Below are positions 1-10,533 of a stretch of DNA of 64,000 nucleotides, one piece after another. Source of the DNA: Prunus persica (lineage: Eukaryota; Streptophyta; Magnoliopsida; Rosales; Rosaceae); contig NC_034014.1 in the NCBI RefSeq assembly GCF_000346465.2, forward strand, positions 11,475,582-11,539,581, in the 5' to 3' direction. The translations under genes were made by a program, and so were the position numbers. The notes beneath the pieces were generated by a model that saw nothing but the letters and a program-made list of their open reading frames with translations, was not told the DNA's origin and did not search any database. Positions within the stretch are counted from its first letter, which is position 1; each line of letters starts with the position of its first letter.

Positions 1-2740
1 TGACAAGACCCGCCCCGGAATTTTCCCAAAATCGAGGCGAATCCCGTCTTTATTCCGACATCACCCCGATGCCGGGCCCACTTACTAGAAACCGAGACTC
101 TCTACCAAAATTTTGGCAGAGTCTCCCCTATGAATTGAACAACCCAACAAAATTTAACCTGCATAAAAATACAGAATAATCCCAACCAGCAGCATGCTTT
201 ACAACGAATAAACAGTTTACAACAAAATGGCCTCCGGCCTCACAATTCAAACCCTAACAGGGGCGATAACAGAGCATGTCTAAGAACTTCAATTTCAACA
301 AAACAGAGTACAAAGGAAATAATAGGAAGAAAGAGTCCTACGATGACTCAAGGCTCGGAAGCTCACGATCCGGCTCTGCTGCGGAGTTCAGTCAACTACT
401 GGCTGGGGGGCGCAAAACAGAAAATTGTGAGTGGACAAAAATAAATTCAGTTCAGTGTAAACCAACGTAATATAACCCCATCGTTTAGAAAACCATGCAA
501 GAAATCCCATGCATCTCAAAACCGTCATACTCAAGTATCTACATATATATATATATAATATATCAAAACCAATCAATACCAGATGCCAAGTCCAAAATCC
601 ATAAAAAACGCTTTACAAAACCTGCCATCCAAAACTTATAAATCCCACAACCAAACTCTCGAAAGTGTACCCATTGGCACGACCGGCAAGGAAGTATCCA
701 CACCGAGAAACAAGAATGAATGAATAGATATAAATATATAATATAAGAGAGATATATATATATATAGTATAAATATAACCATCACCTAGTTGTACCAGGG
801 AAACAATCCAACCGGGGGATTGTTTGACTAGTCACCCTGGCAGAGTCCTCGTGATGAGTCCTCAATCCACCATGTGACTAGGGAACGAGCCGTCCAACTG
901 GGGGACCAACTCTCAGCCAGAACGTACCGTCGATAACCTCAAAACCCGTACGTCTGTGAACAGTCCTACGCGCGCAGACTACCCAATTAAGGGTCTACAG
1001 CAACATCCCGTCAAGGATGCCCCGGGTCCCGACAATTCCAAGTATCTCAAGTCTCCGTATCCAAGTTCCACATCAGGGGAGCTACATAAGGTAGTGCTTA
1101 CCGCACACCAAACTGACATTCTATACTCACCACTTTCCACAATCTCATCTCAACAACCCAAGTACCTCACACATAACCAAATATATATAGAAATCCCCAA
1201 AATCCATATATTCATACTCAAGATACTCAAATACGTCAAAACCCAAAATATATTTTCAATGCCTCACAAAAATATCACTTTCAACAATTTCATAAATAAT
1301 ATATCCCCAAAATACCATTTAAAACATCATGCATAATATTTCTCAAAATCTATATAAAATATACTTTCAATACCCAACTATGCCAAAGCCGCAATATTTT
1401 ACCAAAGCGCTATAAAAACATCAAGTTCAACTCATGAATATAATATATTCAATAAATCATTAAAAACATTATGCGTAAATCTTTCACCAATAAAACCATG
1501 CATAAGATTTGAAAACAAAGTCCACTCACAAGTACTCCCACGCTGCTTGACCCTGAGAGGGTCCCGCCTGCTGTGTAAGCATAGTCGGAGTACCTAATTC
1601 AGAATACGTATACGAGATTAATACGAAACGTTTGGAACGAGTACTTTAAATTAAATATCCTAATTTCCCAGGTCTCTAGTAAGTGTACTAGGAACGAGAC
1701 GTTCTAAGGTCCAACTACTCAATTTGGACGATGGAACAACCTCGGGAGACACTCGGTCAACCAGCGGTCAAACTTCCCAATTTGGGTCAACCGGGCCCAC
1801 GGGACCCACGACCTCCGTTTTACAATCCGAAAGTTCCTAAAGGTTTCACAAGGTCTAAGATAACCGTCCCGCAAGTTTAGTCCGAAACGGACGGTTAGAT
1901 CGCTTACGATCGCACGATCGGACGATTATTATAAAACACAAACTTTAAGTTATTGAATCGGAACATCTGGGGTTCCGATTCACGATCCGCGAATTCCTAT
2001 ACGATCCTAGGAATACCTAGAACAACATATTTTAATTCGGAAAGGATCTAACGGTCGGAACCTATCGAACTCAGATAACGCACAATATGCGAAAATCCGT
2101 TCGATAGTCAAACGATGTCCGAATTGAGATCCGCAAAATCCTACGTGCTCGTGACAACAAGGAGATCGCATTGGGACAAATATGCCCCTCTGCTACAGTG
2201 CCCACGCGCCGCCACACGCGCGGGCAGCGTGTGGGTGTCCAAAGCGATAAGGCTTCGTCGGAAAAACTCAACCTCTCGGCTCAAGATTCCTACCCTAGGT
2301 ACAACACCCTATTTGGAGTCACTTTTGTTCTTGGGCCTACCCCAAAAAGTGATCGGAAGTGGCCGAAAATAAACTCCCAAAATCGGCAGAATTTCAAATT
2401 GAAGATCAGCTATCCTAGGCTCAAAATTAACGAAATCCTATCCAACCATCAGCTAGAGCATGGAAAATAGGTAGAAAACCATACCTTACTCGTCAAATTT
2501 GGTGGAGAAATGAGGGAGAACGAGCGGTTTGAAAATCTGTGAAAACCGGCTCGTTTTTCTGCAGATTCCGGCGACACCAGCAGCTGCCGAGGTCGGGGAT
2601 GGAGCGGGATGGAAGGAGGAGGAGCTGGCGGTTCTTTTGGGACCGGTACCACCCCAAACGGTGGCCGGTGAAGGCTGTGGTGGCTCTTGGAGCCACCGGC
2701 TGTGCAGAAAAAAAAAACGGGAAGGGGGAGCTGCTCGCGG

Positions 2741-2771
<31 letters not shown>

Positions 2772-3034
2772 CAGATATTTTAACCCAAACTTTGAAATAT
2801 TTACGGTTTTGCCACTGTCGATGTTTTGCCCGTAACTTCTTCGTTACAACTCCGATTCAAGCCTACCGCGTGTCTACGAATTCGTCTCAGTACCACCTAC
2901 CCAAAAATATCAGTCACTACCCCAAACACCTTTCGGGCAAGAAAATGACCAATTTACCCCTACCCTAAGGGTAAATTCGTAAATTCACTTAAATAACTTA
3001 AAATAGGAATTAAATTTAGAGTCGGGGTGTTACA
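1..3034 (-). mobile_element. Large LTR (about 3.0 kb), TGTAACACCCCGAC family, copy 1
   Basis: The block begins with TGACAAGACC at base 1 and ends with GGGGTGTTACA, so read on the minus strand it runs TGTAACACC...TTGTCA, the TG...CA form of an LTR. Its minus-strand sequence aligns along its length with the plus-strand block 35648-38383 and, more distantly, with 47999-50857, which have target-site duplications. The best conserved core is a GC-rich stretch near 2195-2225. There is no gag-pol coding; the short ORFs inside are not conserved between copies. The left flank lies outside the window, so this may be a solo LTR or the 5' LTR of an element extending leftward. The superfamily is uncertain; the large size and ends suggest Ty3/Gypsy, which is inference. 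Confidence 0.7.
2741..2769. repeat. (GA)n microsatellite inside the large LTR
   Basis: About fourteen uninterrupted GA dinucleotides. The LTR copy at 35648 has a CT-rich run at the matching place (about 35923-35946), in the opposite orientation as expected. Confidence 0.9.
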
Positions 3035-3310
3035 CTTAATTTAAATTTCGATACACCACTTGTAGTTTTCTATTAAAAAATTATAATCTTGCTTTGGTTA
3101 TGTTTTTTTTCCTGATTTTTGTGGTATAATTAAAAACTAACTTATCATTAAATTGCTATAAATATGAAACTATATAGTCAAAATTGACGGAATTGAAACT
3201 ACAGGATCAAAAGTGGTTGAAGTGCCAAACTATAGGGACTAAAAGTGACTTTTAGCCATAATTGAATTGCATTATCTTCCTCAAGTCTTCGTCTTGCATC
3301 AAGTATATAT
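3035..3310. other. Short AT-rich spacer between two mobile elements
   Basis: AT-rich DNA with no convincing coding or structural signal. It separates the large LTR from the truncated tandem unit of the next element. Confidence 0.6.
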
Positions 3311-3752
3311 ATATTGGACCGGACATCATATTTTCCAGATAGGGCTCAACTCCATCACCATCATTTTGGGATGATGTGAGGTATATTTGATTCTATCTCC
3401 GCATAATACCATGTACGGGCATATTCTTTCAAGTGAACTTGCAAATAGCCCAAGTTTTGTTGAAAACGCGGACTCTGAAAATTTCTATGATTTACATAGA
3501 GATAGCTCACTGGAAATATATTTACTTACTCAACTACGAGAATTGTTAATGGCTACATCCTCCACTCACTCCGAAAGATTCTCACTCCAAAAGATAGTCA
3601 TGAAGACATCAGGAGGAGATATTAATCAGGGGGAGCATCCAGAAGTATGCTATACAAATTGTTGTACTCTTCCTTCCATCAGTTTTCTACCTCACTAGGT
3701 TTTCTCCAAGCAAGTCTTTAATGATGCAACTAACATATCACATGTGGTCTTC

Positions 3753-3761
3753 AAGGGGGAG
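3753..3761 (+). other. Polypurine tract of the truncated upstream unit
   Basis: AAGGGGGAG abuts the first base of the LTR. In LTR elements this purine run primes plus-strand DNA synthesis. Its presence left of a 5'-type LTR is part of the evidence for a tandem arrangement; the second copy is at 9625-9633. Confidence 0.8.
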
Positions 3762-4229
3762 TGTTATAAAATAAATGAAGCCCACATAGGTAAAATTAAG
3801 TGGGAATTAGTGGAGATAAAGCTAGTAGGTATTAGTCAAAAGATGGGATAATGATGTTGGGGATAAATCATTATGTCTCCATTAAGAGCCATTTGCTTTG
3901 CCTATAAATAGGCATTATATTTGCTTGTAAACACACATATAGAAGAGGAAGAGAAGTAAGAGTGAGGAAAGAAAGAAAGGAAGAGAAGGAAGAATGAGGG
4001 TGAGTGAGTTGAGAGGAAAGAGAGCAAGAGAGGAATTCTCCAAGAGAGAAAATTGAGTGAGCCATACATATTGTAAACACTAAAGTTGTAGCCCTATTAT
4101 CTTACATAGTGAAAAGTTACTATTGCTGCTCTCCGAGGACGTAGGCATAGCCGAACCTCGTTAAATACTGTGTCTCATCTACTTTACGTGCAGCTCAATA
4201 TTCGCACATATCTCAGTTATTTTACAACA
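3762..4229 (+). repeat. LTR (468 bp), shared middle LTR of element 1
   Basis: Begins TGTTATAAAAT and ends TTTTACAACA. It follows a polypurine tract on the left and precedes a primer-binding-like site on the right, so it acts as a 3' LTR for one unit and a 5' LTR for the next. By eye it differs from 9634-10101 at about one base, implying a recent event. A TATA box is at 3903-3910, followed by a purine-rich stretch (about 3940-4060). The last 180 bp are closely related to the LTR of the element at 41607-47343. Confidence 0.9.
3901..3912 (+). promoter_or_regulatory. TATA box of the LTR promoter
   Basis: CCTATAAATAGG is a canonical plant TATA box in the middle of the LTR. The same site recurs at 9773-9784, and a related CTATAAATAA lies at the matching place in the LTRs of the 41607-47343 element (42005-42014 and 47224-47233, minus strand). 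Confidence 0.75.
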
Positions 4230-4244
4230 CGTTATCAGCACGAG
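4230..4244 (+). other. Primer-binding-like site of element 1
   Basis: CGTTATCAGCACGAG directly abuts the LTR end. The same motif adjoins the LTRs of the two sibling elements (on the minus strand, ending at 46825 and 17413). It is not the usual complement of a tRNA 3' end; it looks more like an anticodon-arm (half-tRNA) primer site, which is inference. Confidence 0.6.
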
Positions 4245-4487
4245 AAGCTCTCAGGTATAATTTTTGTGCTGCACTATTATTTATACTACTAACCATTGTA
4301 TATATATATATGAAAAGTTGATGGTAATATAATATGCTATATCTATTCACTTTTCTATTACTAACCACTAACAAAAATGGACCCTTGATAATACTAAACA
4401 TATTATCAGTGGGAGACCGTTACTAATACTAACATTTTTCTTATTTTATTCGGTGGTGGTTTTAACCCCATATTTATTTTATTTACT

Positions 4488-5062
4488 GTATGGTGTAGGT
4501 TTATTACCCATACAAGCGCGTTTACTTTATCGCAAATTTACTTTTACTTAAAGTATGATGTGGAATTAACCCTCATACTTTATGAAATTTACTTTACCGC
4601 ACATTTATTTTATTTACTGTATGGTGTAGGTTTATTACCCATACAACAGTATTTATTTAAAAGGGTGGTGCGGGTTTATCGTCCACGCCTTTACTTTTAT
4701 TTAAATGTATGGAGCAGAATTAGTGCCCATACAAGCACGTTTACTTTATCGCAAATTTACTTTTACTTAAAGTATGATGAGGAATTAACCCTCATACTTT
4801 ATGAATTTACTTTACCGCACATTTAATTTTATTTAAGATATGGTGCGGAATTAACGTCCATGTAGCAAGTAATTTATTTTATCGCACATTTACTTTTACT
4901 TAAAGTATGATGAGGAATTAACCCTCATACTTTATGAATTTACTTTACCGCACATTTACTTTTACTTAAAGTATGATGAGGAATTAACCCTCATACTTTA
5001 TAAATTTACTTTACCGTACATTTACTTTTATTTAACATATGGTGCGGGTTTATCGTCCATAC
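4488..5062 (+). repeat. Array of about ten hairpin-forming repeat units in the retrotransposon leader
   Basis: About ten 22-26-nt imperfect palindromes recur every 45-80 bp, at roughly 4488, 4553, 4619, 4665, 4707, 4772, 4838, 4905, 4971 and 5037. Each has an outer stem (GTATGG/CCATAC, GTATGA/TCATAC or GTGG/CCAC), one unpaired base, usually an inner 3-bp stem (GTA/TAC, GCA/TGC or GCG/CGT; weaker in the GTATGA class), and a 7-nt AT-rich loop. Stem arms change together between units. The spacers are AT-rich and also repeated (TTTACTTTACCGCACATTTA type). Matching arrays occur in both sibling elements in the same position relative to the primer-binding side. Confidence 0.85.
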
Positions 5063-5105
5063 AAGCAATTCATTTACCAATAATTTAATTTACAAGCAAT
5101 TTATT

Positions 5106-6260
5106 TTATGGATTAATTGTGTGGTATGATGAGTTTTTTTTTTTACAAGGATACAGATCAGAACCAGAAGTTTCTTGATCCTCATCATACAACTGCATCA
5201 GGACTTGAAGATCCTTGATGATGATATTGATATGAGAGCTGACAGTCTCTCCAGTACTATATTTGTTAACATATGATCGGACTTGAGGGTCCTTGATTCT
5301 TGATATGTAAATAAGGACCTGGGGTTCCTTAAATGATGTAACAGTATTATATTGGTTAATAGTGTCGTACACATGAAAATAACTGTATTGGCAAATGTAT
5401 TGTATACATGAATAGTGCCATATACATGAATAGTGATGTATGCATAAATATTTACCATTTTGGGTAAACTGTCACTATTCAAAAAGGGAACCTGCAGTTC
5501 CTTAAACTCATGGATGAGCAATTAAATGAGATGCCAGAAGTTCCTCAAGATATGGACAATTATGTAAGGGCTTGAAGTCTAGAAATATGTGCAGAAAATT
5601 GTAAAAATGTCCATACCATGAGAATATGTGATTTTGGCTTGAGGTTCAAAATCTAACAGTGTTGAGAACCTGAAGTTCCAACAATTAAATGGACAACCCT
5701 TGAGGTATTATTGCAAATTGTGGTACGCCACATATTTCTTTGGCATAAGAGAATGATGAATTTAATAAAGTTCGATTCTGTTATAATCGACACCTCAAGG
5801 AAGAAATATATTTTGTGAATTCCGGTTGTTAAGAATACACCGTGAAATGGATAATATCAGTATAAACCTCAAATGATGAATTGAGGCTTCCCACATATTT
5901 TGTTATATCTGGGCCGGAAGCACATGGATTCAAATATATGAGAAATCCCGAACTTGAGGTTGTGGGTATATAATAGTTAATGCTCTTCACTACTATATAG
6001 TGATATTATCATGGCTTTTACTCAATTCATATTTCATGTCCACTTGAAAAGGGCGAATAAATTCTGAGTTTGTGTTTAGCCCAGGCCAAAAGTTCCATAC
6101 GTTGAAATATGAAATTTGGGAGAGTCGATGTGGTTATTTGAACCTATAAGGTACAAGGTTCCAAACCGTCATTTTGAAAAGACGTAAAAAACCACAGGTG
6201 CAAGTTTAAGAATGTGCGTAATTATTATAACAGGAACATACAACAGATAGATTTTTTCCA
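5106..6260 (+). repeat. Region dense in short GAAC/GTTC-type palindromes
   Basis: This non-coding part of element 1 contains many short palindromes of one design: a 4-bp stem, GRAC on the left and GTYC on the right, around a loop of about five bases such as CTGCA, CTGAA, CTGGG or CAGAA. Examples lie near 5163, 5279, 5314, 5488 and 5666. The sibling elements keep the corresponding sites near 14213-15030 and 45480-46200 on the other strand. Short minus-strand ORFs here are not conserved between siblings. Confidence 0.6.
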
Positions 6261-6303
6261 CCTGCAATGAAGATGCAGGCCCTGTAAAATCTATAAAATT
6301 ACA

Positions 6304-6855
6304 TTATGTTCTGGAAGCCTCTGCAGGAAGAGGACGACGCCTCTTAAGCTTAGCCATGAGCCTCTCATGGTCTCCCAAAATTCTTTCATTGGAGACCTGC
6401 AGCATATCTAGCCTTCTCAGTGTATCAACAGAGTACGAACTCACCAGTTTCAACAATGCATTATTCTCTCCTTTAAGTTTCTCAACCTCCTGTTGAGACT
6501 CATGAAGCATTCTTTGGAGAGACGAATTTTCAGTTGTTAAAATCTGAACCTCGTTTGCTCTAGCACGCAAACGATCAGCCATGTTAGAAACAGAAGCAGC
6601 ACTCTGAATGCTAAAAGCCATTGAGTCATCAATAGCCTCTTCCTCTGATCTCCCTGCCAACAACATTTCATCCATTGGAGTAATGAAATTCCTAGCTATT
6701 ATGACAGCAGTAGCATCATTCATCATCACAGAATCATTAACTATGAGATGACGATTTTGGGATACAAAGGATGGACGCCAAACTTTGGCGTCACTGGTTG
6801 TTGTGGGAGTATCATTTAAATTGAAATAATTTGGGCAGGAAGAAGAGGAAGCCAT
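6304..6855 (-). CDS. Antisense 183-aa coiled-coil ORF inside a non-autonomous retrotransposon
   Basis: An uninterrupted 183-codon frame runs opposite to the element's own direction. The first part (residues 1-15) is serine-rich; residues about 25-80 carry a polar segment with WRPSF, an NDSVMMNDA stretch and a DSMAFSIQSAASVSNMADRLRA stretch split by an acidic linker; residues about 85-170 have heptad-like leucine spacing and high Glu/Lys/Gln content, as in a coiled coil; the end is basic (KLKRRRP). No signal peptide, membrane segment, zinc finger or enzyme motif is seen. I do not recognise a named family. The ATG at 6853-6855 is followed by a serine-coding run and is preserved as a relic in the sibling element at 44850. 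Function is unknown; it may be a captured host exon or an additional retroelement ORF. Confidence 0.55.
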   Translation of the reverse strand: MASSSSCPNYFNLNDTPTTTSDAKVWRPSFVSQNRHLIVNDSVMMNDATAVIIARNFITPMDEMLLAGRSEEEAIDDSMAFSIQSAASVSNMADRLRARANEVQILTTENSSLQRMLHESQQEVEKLKGENNALLKLVSSYSVDTLRRLDMLQVSNERILGDHERLMAKLKRRRPLPAEASRT

Positions 6856-7299
6856 TTTTAAGAAGGTTTCGAAGAAAGTCTTAAGAAAACTAAAGTTTCA
6901 GAAAATGAAGGAAGTTAAGTTGAAACGCAGTTGCTCCAATCAAGTTTTGCAAAGGCAATATCTATAGGAGGAAATATGGCTACAGTTTTTCAGGATCCCA
7001 ATATCTTTTCGGATCCCCATATTCTCTTTTTCTTTTCCAGATTCCAAAATTTCATGTGGCCTCCATTAATGTTTGTCGGCACTTTCGGCATTTTCAAAGT
7101 ATTATTTTCGTCAAAAGCCGATCTTGCTTTGCGGATTTCACGGAGCTATTTTTTCAAAAGCACCCCGAGAATCTCGCAATTTTCTTATGGTTAATTTGAA
7201 ATTCACCGGTTCTACCTATTCCTCTTATTTGTGTATAAATGTGTTACTAACGAAATTTTCTTTGCAGAAGACATCCAGTTTTCTTCATACCTAGTGATG

Positions 7300-9182
7300 C
7301 GATATCTACTTATTTTTCTTATCAGTGAGCACTTAATATGCCCTAGAAGCAAGACTATCTCTGATCATCCATTCAGGAAGCGAGACTATCCCTGATCACG
7401 TTTCCGCCACATCAGGGAACTGTGAAGGCAACCTTATGCTCTAATCTCCGGAAGTTCTTCTAGACTAGAAGAAATGAGAGCTTGTTGTTTGCTCCCACCA
7501 GCTTCCTTCCTTGATTGCTGAGCTTGTTGTCTGCTCCCACCAGCTTCCTTCCCTGATTGCTTACCTTCTCTTGCAATCAATATCACATTATTTTTGCATT
7601 TTTTCTCTTTTTATAACTCTCTGTTCATAAGAGATTTTATTTCTTTAGAATGAACATCTGAAGAAAGAATCCATGAAGTGATCCTAACTCTGAGGGTTAT
7701 TTGTTTTTGACAGAGAAAAGAGTTGTGATTTTGCTCTTGCAGGATATAATTAAATCATCAAGCGCTACATTATATTTACTGGGCCGATACAAGCTTGAAT
7801 GATACTTGAGAAAAGTTTCTCCCACCTAAGGATGTAAGCAATACTTGTGTTATTTTATGCTTATATACTTATTTGATATTTTATTCTGAAAGGTAACCAA
7901 ATGGGGAGATAAGTCTGTTCCAAAAGAATGGCTTGTATGTATCCATGAATTATTAATTCAAATTTTACAGATTGTAAGTTGGATACATTGATAATACACT
8001 GCACAGATTAAAGTCGCATAAGAACAGAATATGGGTATAGCAGTGATCAATATGATGCACGCCTGTTGCGTAGCAAATGATGTGGATTGAAGTCCCGAAA
8101 GGACAATCCTTTGACATGTCAATATTGATATTGTGCACGCCTAATGCGTAGCAAATTAAATGGGTTAAAGTCCCATAATATGGGTTAAGGTCCCAGCAAT
8201 TAATTGACATGAATGTATTAATCTGTGGCATGCCTTCAGCATGACAGATATATGGGTTCTAAATGTTCCAACTCCCTAAATGGAGATTATACACGCCCTA
8301 CTGCTAAATAACGCTCCAATGGAGGTTATAATCCACATTCTCACATAATAAAAGCCCCATGAAGTGGCTTAGGTACCCAAAGGCAAATAAATGCTTATAA
8401 TTGATGCATGCGCATGCACATGAGAATGGTGGGATCATGAATTGATGAATGACAATTTTTGATTTTGGAGTAGCTACTCAAATCATCAATGGGCTGTGTT
8501 AATTGGAACCACGTTCAATTATTAAATGTCGACAATATCATTGGCCAAAATGGAATGAGGTAATTCCATTATAGATGAGAATGAACGTGAAAGAACAAAC
8601 CCACAGTACGAACCCCAAAAAATGTTAATACTGAAATTTATACTTGGGTGTTCGGAATAAAAGGGAATATACCTACTTTGTATGACACACTGTTTCTGGC
8701 AGAAACAAGGAATGTTGGGTTTTTCTCCATATTTACAGATTCAATTGTGCCCCCCTTATTACACAATTACGGAGACCAACATATTATCTTTAAGGATTAT
8801 TAAATGCACGGAGCATATCGCCAGAAGCGATTTCCTAAAGATGTATAAATAGCTGGGTAAAAGCTATATAATGTGTCATAAAGTTTAATCCCTTTTAAAC
8901 AAAATTCGTTGAGAGGATTGACATTGCATAAAGCAAGTCCCTAAAGGACATGTGCTTGAAGCACAAAATTTGTACTCAATATTAATATGCATAAATTACC
9001 TCAGTGAGTACATTGATTATAATGTGATTGCAACACATTAAAGCTTCTGCAGAATTCACGAAATATTTGTCTCGACTTAAAAATCGAGCATTATGCCAAC
9101 GAGATTCTTACTTATACTAAGAAAGTATTGAAGCATTTTTATGAGGATTATCCGTTGGACACTTTAATGATTTTCCGGAAGT
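7300..9182 (+). other. Non-coding internal domain of element 1, 3' half
   Basis: No credible ORF. The DNA is collinear with the internal domains of the two sibling elements (minus strand, about 13690-11930 and 44420-42560). It contains short palindromes with about 5-nt loops, for example ACGC/GCGT around CTGTT and CTAAT near 8061 and 8137, CATGC/GCATG around CTTCA near 8229-8242, and CTCC/GGAG near 8272 and 8311. Confidence 0.6.
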
Positions 9183-9633
9183 ATATTGGACCGGACATCA
9201 TATTTTCCAAATAGGGCTCAACTCCATCACCATCATTTTGGGATGATGTGAGGTATATTTGATTCTATCTCCGCATAATACCATGTACGGGCATATTCTT
9301 TCAATTGAACTTGCAAATAGCCCAAGTTTTGTTGAAAACGCGGACTCTGAAAATTTCTATGATTTACATAGAGATAGCTCACTGGAAATATATTTACTTA
9401 CTCAACTACGAGAATTGTTAATGGCTACATCCTCCACTCACTCCGAAAGATTCTCACTCCAAAAGATAGTCATGAAGACATCAGGAGGAGATATTAATCA
9501 GGGGGAGCATCCAGAAGTATGCTATACAAATTGTTGTACTCTTCCTTCCATCAGTTTTCTACCTCACTAGGTTTTCTCCAAGCAAGTCTTTAATGATGCA
9601 ACTAACATATCACATGTGGTCTTCAAGGGGGAG

Positions 9634-10101
9634 TGTTATAAAATAAATGAAGCCCACATAGGTAAAATTAAGTGGGAATTAGTGGAGATAAAGCTAGTAG
9701 GTATTAGTCAAAAGATGGGATAATGATGTTGGGGATAAATCATTATGTCTCCATTAAGAGCCATTTGCTTTGCCTATAAATAGGCATTATATTTGCTTGT
9801 AAACACACATATAGAAGAGGAAGAGAAGTAAGAGTGAGGAAAGAAAGAAAGGAAGAGAAGGAAGAATGAGGGTGAGTGAGTTGAGAGGAAAGAGAGCAAG
9901 AGAGGAATTCTCCAAGAGAGAAAATTGAGTGAGCCATACATATTGTAAACACTAAAGTTGTAGCCCTATTATCTTACATAGTGAAAAGTTACTATTGCTG
10001 CTCTCCGAGGACGTAGGCATAGCCGAACCTCGTTAAATACTGTGTCTCATCTACTTTACGTGCCGCTCAATATTCGCACATATCTCAGTTATTTTACAAC
10101 A
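9634..10101 (+). repeat. LTR (468 bp), 3' LTR of element 1
   Basis: A second copy of 3762-4229 at an exact 5872-bp offset, preceded by the AAGGGGGAG tract at 9625-9633. By eye it differs from the first LTR near its 3' end (GTGCCGCTC instead of GTGCAGCTC). It is followed by unrelated AT-rich DNA starting TTTAT, and no primer-binding motif follows it, so it is the true right end. Confidence 0.9.
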
Positions 10102-10533
10102 TTTATCTTTATTGAATTGTTTACTCTAAGCCATTGAAATTTAAAATAAAATAAAAAAATCTTTTTCTATTCTATTGAATGGCAATGAAGTTGTAGTAAT
10201 GGGTGGATTTATAGGAGTATACCAAATAGAAAAGGCATAAATATTCCAAATAAAAATTGGTTATTTTCTTCTGAAAATGTAATACTCTGAAATCGAAAAT
10301 ATATTTAAAATTTTGTTGAATTTTGTGAGCCTAGTAAAAAAATAATAAAATATTTCAATAGAAAAAAAAAGTAAATGAATAAAGTTGATTGGATATGCTA
10401 TGGCCCCAATGTACTTTTGAAGCAATTTGAGTCAACCAAATTTGTCACGATTGGTGGTAAAAATTGTAACAAAAGGCAATTGTGACGCTTCATATATTAC
10501 GAACTCCTAAATCGTAACTGCAACGTAACTAAG

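Larger units (their letters stand above)
3311..10101 (+). mobile_element. Non-autonomous LTR retrotransposon (element 1) with an extra partial unit in tandem
   Basis: Two almost identical 468-bp LTRs (3762-4229 and 9634-10101) bracket a 5.4-kb internal region. The 451 bp left of the first LTR (3311-3761) repeats the internal 3' end (9183-9633) at the same 5872-bp offset, including the polypurine tract. The structure is therefore partial-internal, LTR, internal, LTR, as expected from unequal recombination between LTRs followed by loss of the left part. No gag, protease, integrase or reverse transcriptase can be read, so the element is non-autonomous and would need enzymes from a partner. LTR ends (TGTTAT...ACAACA) and the AAGGGGGAG tract resemble plant Copia elements; that assignment is inference. 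A flanking target duplication is not recognisable because the left end is truncated. Confidence 0.85.

Noticed and set aside
956..1336. 126-codon frame in the large LTR
   Set aside because: Not kept in the other two LTR copies and no recognisable domain.
2115..2968. Several overlapping frames in the GC-rich part of the large LTR
   Set aside because: Overlap on both strands, arginine-rich from GC content, frames not shared with the other copies.
4488..5062. Possible CRISPR-like or satellite array
   Set aside because: Spacers are themselves repeats, units vary in length, the locus is a plant retrotransposon leader and no cas genes exist.
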